Program-made: the position numbers and the translations under genes
Source of the DNA: Trifolium pratense
Taxonomy: Eukaryota; Streptophyta; Magnoliopsida; Fabales; Fabaceae
Assembly (NCBI RefSeq): GCF_020283565.1
Contig: NC_060062.1
Span: 60,032,409-60,096,408 of the forward strand
Reading direction: 5' to 3'
DNA length: 64,000 nucleotides
Shown: piece after piece, positions 59,477-64,000 of the stretch
How positions within the stretch are numbered: the first letter of the stretch is position 1
Layout of the letters: each line of letters begins with the position of its first letter
Notes under the pieces: model-generated
What the model was told of the DNA's origin: nothing
The model's input: the letters and a program-made list of their open reading frames with translations, nothing else
The model's database searches: none

Positions 59477-59719
59477 GAAATTTTGTCTTTCCACCCCATA
59501 TTTCTTTTCTACTCCTCATTTTTTCATTTTTGCTCTTGTATAAAAATTTTGGAATCTGTTTTCCGAAGTTTTTGTAGTTCAAATTCAGAAAACATATTCT
59601 GAAGTTTTTTCCAAGGAAAAAATAAATTCAAAAAATGCGTTTCAAAATATTTATTCAATGGCAAAAATAAAAAACCGATGGATAGAAAAGAAACACAGGG
59701 AGTGAGAAGAGCAAAATTC
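59477..59719. mobile_element. MULE-type MITE (TTCGGAA-core family), copy 3
   Basis: Ends GAAATTTTG and GCAAAATTC; flanks CTCATAGTG and CTCATATTG match at 8 of 9 bases. The interior matches copy 2 (TTTTTGCTCTTG, GTTTTCCGAA, AGTTCAAATTC), with the TTCGGAA motifs partly mutated, so this is the oldest of the three. Confidence 0.75.
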
Positions 59720-59933
59720 CTCATATTGTTCGTATTTCAACTCCGCAATTGATTAAGCTGTAGTTTTCTTTCTTGGGCCTAGGCCCGTTTGATTTAGGAA
59801 AAAAAAGAAGAAAGAAACTGCACAAAATGGAAGTGACGTTTACTTACATAGAAACAAACAAAAAGAACAAGAAAGAACACGACCACTTCAATTTCAATCA
59901 AAAACCAAAAACCTCAAAAAAACAAAACCAAAA

Positions 59934-62204
59934 ATGCTTCTTCAAACAAGACACTTCACTGCACCATGTTTCACACCAACAAAACCAACAACAACAACAA
60001 CTGCAAAAATCTCAACTCACCCTTCAAATTCAATCTCATTCCGTAACACAAAATGTTCAATTTCAACAACCCAATTTGAAGGATTGAAAACCGATAACAA
60101 AATCAAAAAACCATTTCCAGCTGAAGTATCAAGAACCATTATGGATTTAGCTAGGGTTGGCACACTTTCTACATTAACCCAACAGGGTTTTCCAATTGGT
60201 ATTGGTGTTCGTTTCGTTGTTGATTCGGAAGATGGAAACCCTTTTTTCTATTTCAATCATAATTCTATTCCCATTACCAATAACAATATTGATACCCCTT
60301 CTTCACTTCATGTTAAGGTATTGAAACTTTTGGAGTTTTTTTTGTTGGGAGAAATGGAATAATTGTGGAATTGGGTTTTTTATTTGATGCATTGTATGTG
60401 TTTGTGTTTTTGTGTCTACCAGTTTTTGCAATCTGGATTGCGGACTCCTCAGTGTACACTTCAAGGAACACTTACAAAACCTCAAGATTCAGTTTTGATC
60501 AAGGTAAGTGGATTAATGTGAATTATTTTGAAATTAAATTCAATGGTTTGTAATCAATTAGTATTAGGATTATGATAGGTACATTATATATACAAGGTTT
60601 TTGAAAAATTGTGATTGTAATGAGTCGCTGAAATTGTAGGTGTCGAACAATTTGATCGGTTAAATTAACAAAATTTTGACATGATTCAAATAGATCACAT
60701 TAGTTTGAAATAAGTGGTTCAGCTCAAGTGATTAATGAACTTCAGTTAAGGTCAAATTGATTGAAGTACTTGAGTTCGAACCGTGGGTGGAAGTGGAACA
60801 ATCTTTGGCCAAATTTTATTTAACTCCTAGTTGAACTCTGGATTACCAGAGGCCATTTTCCTTGGGAACCAGAGGGTCGATACATATAAAACCAAAAAAA
60901 AAGTCACATTTAGTTTGTCTTAGACAATTGCAAAGATTAAATTGACTAACTCAAAAGGACTAATGTGATTGAGAATTTTCAATTTTGGGATATTTTAGAA
61001 TTTTGTTAATTACAAATGATTTCAAGAGCTAACTAGGTCATTTACTCATTATAGAAAATTATTGACAAATGGGATTGATGTTGACAAATGTGGCTATGAA
61101 GAACTCAAAAACCCCGGCCTTGTAACCTCAACTGTAATTGTGTACAACAATTTATAACCATCTATGCTTGTGTGTTCTGTTTATGTTGTTTGTTTAATCA
61201 AACTTCTACTGCCATTCTGCAGCGGCTTGCTTCTTTGTGGAAGAAGAGATTTGGAGAAGAAGTTAATCAAGAATTTATGTATATTATTGCTGTAGATAGG
61301 GTGCTGCATTTGGATGACTTCCAGGAGGTTAAGCCCTGATCCTTCTTTTCCTTGAATCATATTCTAGCCTACACTTCTAGGGCACTAGACCAATAAGTTG
61401 CGTTGCTTATTAACCTTGCAAGTTGGTTTCTGATATAAAGTTGGCTATGTCGGTGTTTTTCAGGACGGTGTGTGGTTTACCTCTTTAGACTACAAAAATG
61501 CTCAACCTGACCCCCTTCGAGAGTTTGCTGAGAATTTAGTCGCTGAAATTAACGCCAATAATATGGAAGACATTACTCGTTTTTGCAATATCTATGTTGA
61601 TTTGGATTTCCAGGTACTTTTCCTTTTAGTCTTTTTTTTGGGTGGATTTGAATTCGAAATTTCACAGGGATGCCGCATGCCCAAGCTAGACTTGCAAATC
61701 TCTTTCATCTCCCGCATATTATCACAACAACACTTCGTCCATTTTTATTTCTTTATTATCCTTTGATTTAATTAGTGCACCTGATGTATCTATATAACAT
61801 TTGATTTATTTATCCATTCATGTCTTGTTGTGACTGTGTTTATCCAACATCTGTATAGAGATCACATGTTGTATATGATTGCTAAATAGAAACCTAATTT
61901 CAAAACAATATTGGGGACCCATAAGTTAGTCTTTTTGTGTTAACTTTAAATGTAATTTGACTTCCCATTGTAGGTCTCAGAAGCAAAGATGATATGGGTA
62001 GATCGCTTGGGCTTGGATATGCGTTTGTTTTCTCCTAACAACGGTTTATTTGAGGTCCGCATTCCTTTCCCTAGAGAAGTCACTGATGAAAAAGGTGCCA
62101 AGTCAACATTTAATTGTATGTCTCAATTGGCTTGGGAGGTAGAAAAAAACTACCATCCTCTGGATTTTGAGAAGGTTACACAATTGAAACACATAAAGTC
62201 ATGA
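59934..62204 (+). CDS. GLUTRBP: glutamyl-tRNA reductase-binding protein, chloroplastic (GluTRBP/GBP, PGR7)
   Basis: In chloroplasts this protein binds glutamyl-tRNA reductase, the first committed enzyme of tetrapyrrole synthesis, and protects or positions it; loss also disturbs photosynthetic electron transport (PGR7). Exons, all in phase 0: 59934-60317, 60423-60503, 61223-61327, 61464-61613 and 61974-62204; 951 nt, 316 residues, about the size of the Arabidopsis protein. A Ser/Thr-rich transit peptide (about residues 1-50) precedes the split-barrel domain: PAEVSRTIMDLARVGTLSTL, GFPIGIGVRFVVD, LRTPQCTLQGTL, then the C-terminal part with GVWFTSLDYKNAQPDPLREF, INANNMEDITRFCNIYVDLD, MIWVDRLGLDMR, VTDEKGAKSTFN and SQLAWEVEKNY. 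All exons are open and splice sites canonical. An upstream ORF in another frame covers 59773-60087 and was not chosen. Confidence 0.92.
60712..60890 (+). mobile_element. tRNA-derived SINE in intron 2 of the GluTRBP gene
   Basis: A head with AGTGGTTCAGCTCAAGTG and the B-box-like GAGTTCGAACCGTGGG is followed by a body ending in an A-run near 60890. It sits well inside the 719-bp intron, away from splice sites. Confidence 0.6.
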
Positions 62205-62619
62205 TGCTCAAGTTATCATTTTTTTGCACAACCATCAAATATGCAAGGTGAAGCTTTGTAATTTTTATAAGAATATGACCATTTTTACGGTTTTGTATTT
62301 CGTGTTGGTTCATTTGAGGCTTGATATAGAGATAACATTGAAGACTAAGCTTACTAAGTTTTGCAAGGTAATTTTTTGGCTTCTGTCTAGCAATGATAAC
62401 ATAGTGGAATTACGGCTATAGTGAATTATAGTGAACTTTCTTCCAACATAGTATTGAACAATTACAATATAAATACTGAAGCATTAAAACATTACCCAAA
62501 ATTCATTACTAAATGTTCAAAGCAAATCATCCTCTGCATACTCAATAGTTCCAAATTCAATAGTACTAGCTGTTATGTTTATACTAATATCATAAGCCAT
62601 TCATTCAGAATTGTGCAAC
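62205..62619. other. 3' flank of GluTRBP
   Basis: T-rich sequence suited to a 3' UTR, followed by AT-rich DNA. The ORFs here are not protein-like. Confidence 0.4.
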
Positions 62620-63021
62620 CTAATTGTAAGGGGTCCGCAATATCTTCTGCAGAGATTGAACAGCCCCGCGCATCCCCCTGGTCATGCTAGCATTCCTACC
62701 TTCAAATGTCTTCAACCAACCCACAAATCTCACTAACTGACCAAGCTCACATGTTTCTGGGGAAACCCAAAACCTACTATTCTCAGAACCTAGCTCCAAC
62801 ACATGAACCAATATGTTAACATCTTTTATACGAGTAAGGGCATGCATATGATTCATAAACTGGTTTGTCGTAAAACCAGCTCTGTTGATGTTTTCAACTG
62901 TGAAAATCTCAGCACGAAATCGTCTATGAACTAAAAGGGCTACATCCCGATTGATCATATGCTGTTGTTGCCTTTGAAACTCAGCCATAGCAAGCGAGCA
63001 ATGAGACACGTTTCTGACCAA
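62620..63021 (-). CDS. unrecognised 133-residue protein
   Basis: A single open frame with mixed, protein-like composition: MAEFQRQQQHMINRDVALLV, RRFRAEIFTVENI, TNQFMNHMHALTRIKDVNIL, SRFWVSPETCELGQLVRFVG and WLKTFEGRNASM. It is predicted soluble and basic, without signal peptide, membrane segment or any motif I know. The true start could be Met12 (MAEFQ). Its 3' end lies 415 bp from the end of GluTRBP, in convergent orientation. It may be a lineage-specific gene or a fragment of a larger one. Confidence 0.45.
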   Translation of the reverse strand: MVRNVSHCSLAMAEFQRQQQHMINRDVALLVHRRFRAEIFTVENINRAGFTTNQFMNHMHALTRIKDVNILVHVLELGSENSRFWVSPETCELGQLVRFVGWLKTFEGRNASMTRGMRGAVQSLQKILRTPYN

Positions 63022-63317
63022 AATAGGAAGAAAAGAAGAGGTGGAGTGAAAATATGATGGAAAAACAGAAGGCTCAAAACAATTTAAATAATGTACCAGT
63101 TGTGTGTGTAGTGTTCATACGAGTAATGCTAAATAATGGTACTTCGTAAATTGTTACATGAGTAACGACACTATTTCAAAAATTTATATCCATCCTTGAA
63201 ACAATGGATGGCAATTTTCAATGACACTAGGAACTTGAGATAAATTAGTAAATGTGTTACCGAAAATTGAGTAACATTATGGGAGATTGTATGATAAAGT
63301 GGTTAATGTGCTCTCGG

Positions 63318-63359
63318 TCATGTGAGTTTAGCTCGGTTGGTAGATACATTATAATATTG
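63318..63359 (+). mobile_element. SINE head truncated by a MITE
   Basis: GTGAGTTTAGCTCGGTTGGTAGATAC matches the head of the SINE at 49826 and stops at TGTAC where the fold-back MITE starts. It is probably a SINE cut by the MITE insertion. Confidence 0.5.
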
Positions 63360-63476
63360 TACTCCCTTCGAACACATTTATAAGCAAATTTGACTTTTTT
63401 GATACATTGAAAAATGGATGTATTTTCAATGTACCAAAAAAGTCAAATTTGCTTATAAATATGTCCGGAGGGAGTA
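63360..63476. mobile_element. near-perfect fold-back Stowaway-like MITE
   Basis: A 117-bp element that pairs with itself over almost its full length. TACTCCCTTCGAACA pairs with TGTCCGGAGGGAGTA, and ATTTATAAGCAAATTTGAC pairs with GTCAAATTTGCTTATAAAT. The loop is centred near 63415. Few mismatches, so it is young. Confidence 0.85.
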
Positions 63477-64000
63477 TTATACATTGCATTATCCATTCTT
63501 TCTTTTTTACTAGGGCCGAGTCGAGTTGAGTCGAACTCGTCTGAGCTCGACTCGATATGAATTGGTTCTGCTAAAAAATCGGCTCAAGTTTGACACAAAT
63601 TCTTTTTTCAGCTCGAGTTAGGCTCGTTTAAAGTCCACGAATAGTTCGGTTCGGCTCATTAGGTTCAACTTGTTAAGTTAAATCACATGATTTTGAAGTC
63701 AATTTTTTTTTTCAAAAGTTGACTTTTAACCTTTTAAACTATTTTTTTAAAAGAAAAAACAAATATTAAATTAAAATAAAAGTCATCTCATGTATATAAG
63801 TAGTTTTTAAACCCGTACTCTCGCACGGATGACTTTTTTTTGCTTAAATATCACATTAGTTTTTGTATGTTCCTGTTTTTTTGTTTTAATCCCTATTTTT
63901 TTTTTTTAAAAAAACACTCCCTGCATGACCAATTCCTTTTGGTTTTCGTCCCTCCCGGCTCAAAAATGCTGACGTGGCAAATGAAGGACAAAAAAAAAAA
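63477..64000. other. non-coding end of window
   Basis: A GAGTCGAGTTGAGTCGAACTC-like low-complexity stretch at 63518-63660 (GCTCGA/GGCTC units) is followed by AT-rich sequence ending in GCTGACGTGGCAAATGA and an A-run. TGACGTGG in this context is part of a dispersed repeat, not an obvious promoter element. No gene is seen. Confidence 0.4.

Noticed and set aside
59773..60087. An alternative start for GluTRBP in an ORF rich in Lys and Gln
   Set aside because: It is in a different frame from the conserved domain, and the Ser/Thr-rich leader beginning at 59934 is contiguous with PAEVSRTIMDLARVG.

Overview
The window is nuclear DNA from a flowering plant, most likely a legume of the Medicago/Trifolium group. 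It is AT-rich. Genes are well spaced and mostly have GT-AG introns. The spaces between them are filled with miniature transposons, SINEs, solo LTRs and relics of larger elements. The genus is inferred from codon style, repeat types and protein recognition; no database search was possible.

Layout. (1) 1-2.5 kb: the 3' end of a PDS5-like cohesin-regulator gene (+) whose two Tudor-domain exons are tandemly duplicated. (2) 4-6 kb: an intronless organellar PPR gene (+). (3) 6.7-21.6 kb: a cinnamoyl-CoA reductase (CCR) cluster of one broken relic and two five-exon genes, each encoding 336 residues. The cluster carries duplicated upstream DNA, a copia reverse-transcriptase relic, a SINE, several Stowaway-like MITEs and two hAT-type elements with 8-bp target duplications. 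(4) 24.3 kb: a two-exon gene for a 72-residue secreted peptide. (5) 27.5-28.9 kb: an intronless CIPK kinase (-). (6) 29-36.9 kb: no clear gene; a MITE, a repeat-bearing ORF and a solo LTR. (7) 36.9-38.2 kb: an F-box gene (+). (8) 39-45.4 kb: a LINE relic broken by a fold-back element, an orphan last exon of a GT14 glycosyltransferase, and a duplicated small gene of unknown function. (9) 45.4-53.5 kb: repeats only, dominated by a long inverted repeat with arms of about 0.9-1.0 kb. (10) 54.4-58.5 kb: a decayed plastid-protein gene (-) with a nonsense codon, a 4-bp insertion and an 18-arginine tract. (11) 59.9-62.2 kb: an intact five-exon gene for the glutamyl-tRNA reductase-binding protein (GluTRBP/PGR7). 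(12) 62.6-63.0 kb: an unrecognised ORF (-).

The genes do not form a pathway. The only functional grouping is the CCR cluster, which belongs to monolignol (lignin) or defence phenylpropanoid metabolism. CIPK, GluTRBP, PPR and PDS5 are unrelated neighbours. The most notable items are structural: the Tudor exon duplication with a possible 13-nt microexon, the pseudogene lesions, the MULE-type MITE family with 9-bp target duplications, and the long inverted repeat. I did not find a convincing previously undescribed biological system. Exon coordinates come from reading splice signals and protein continuity by eye.
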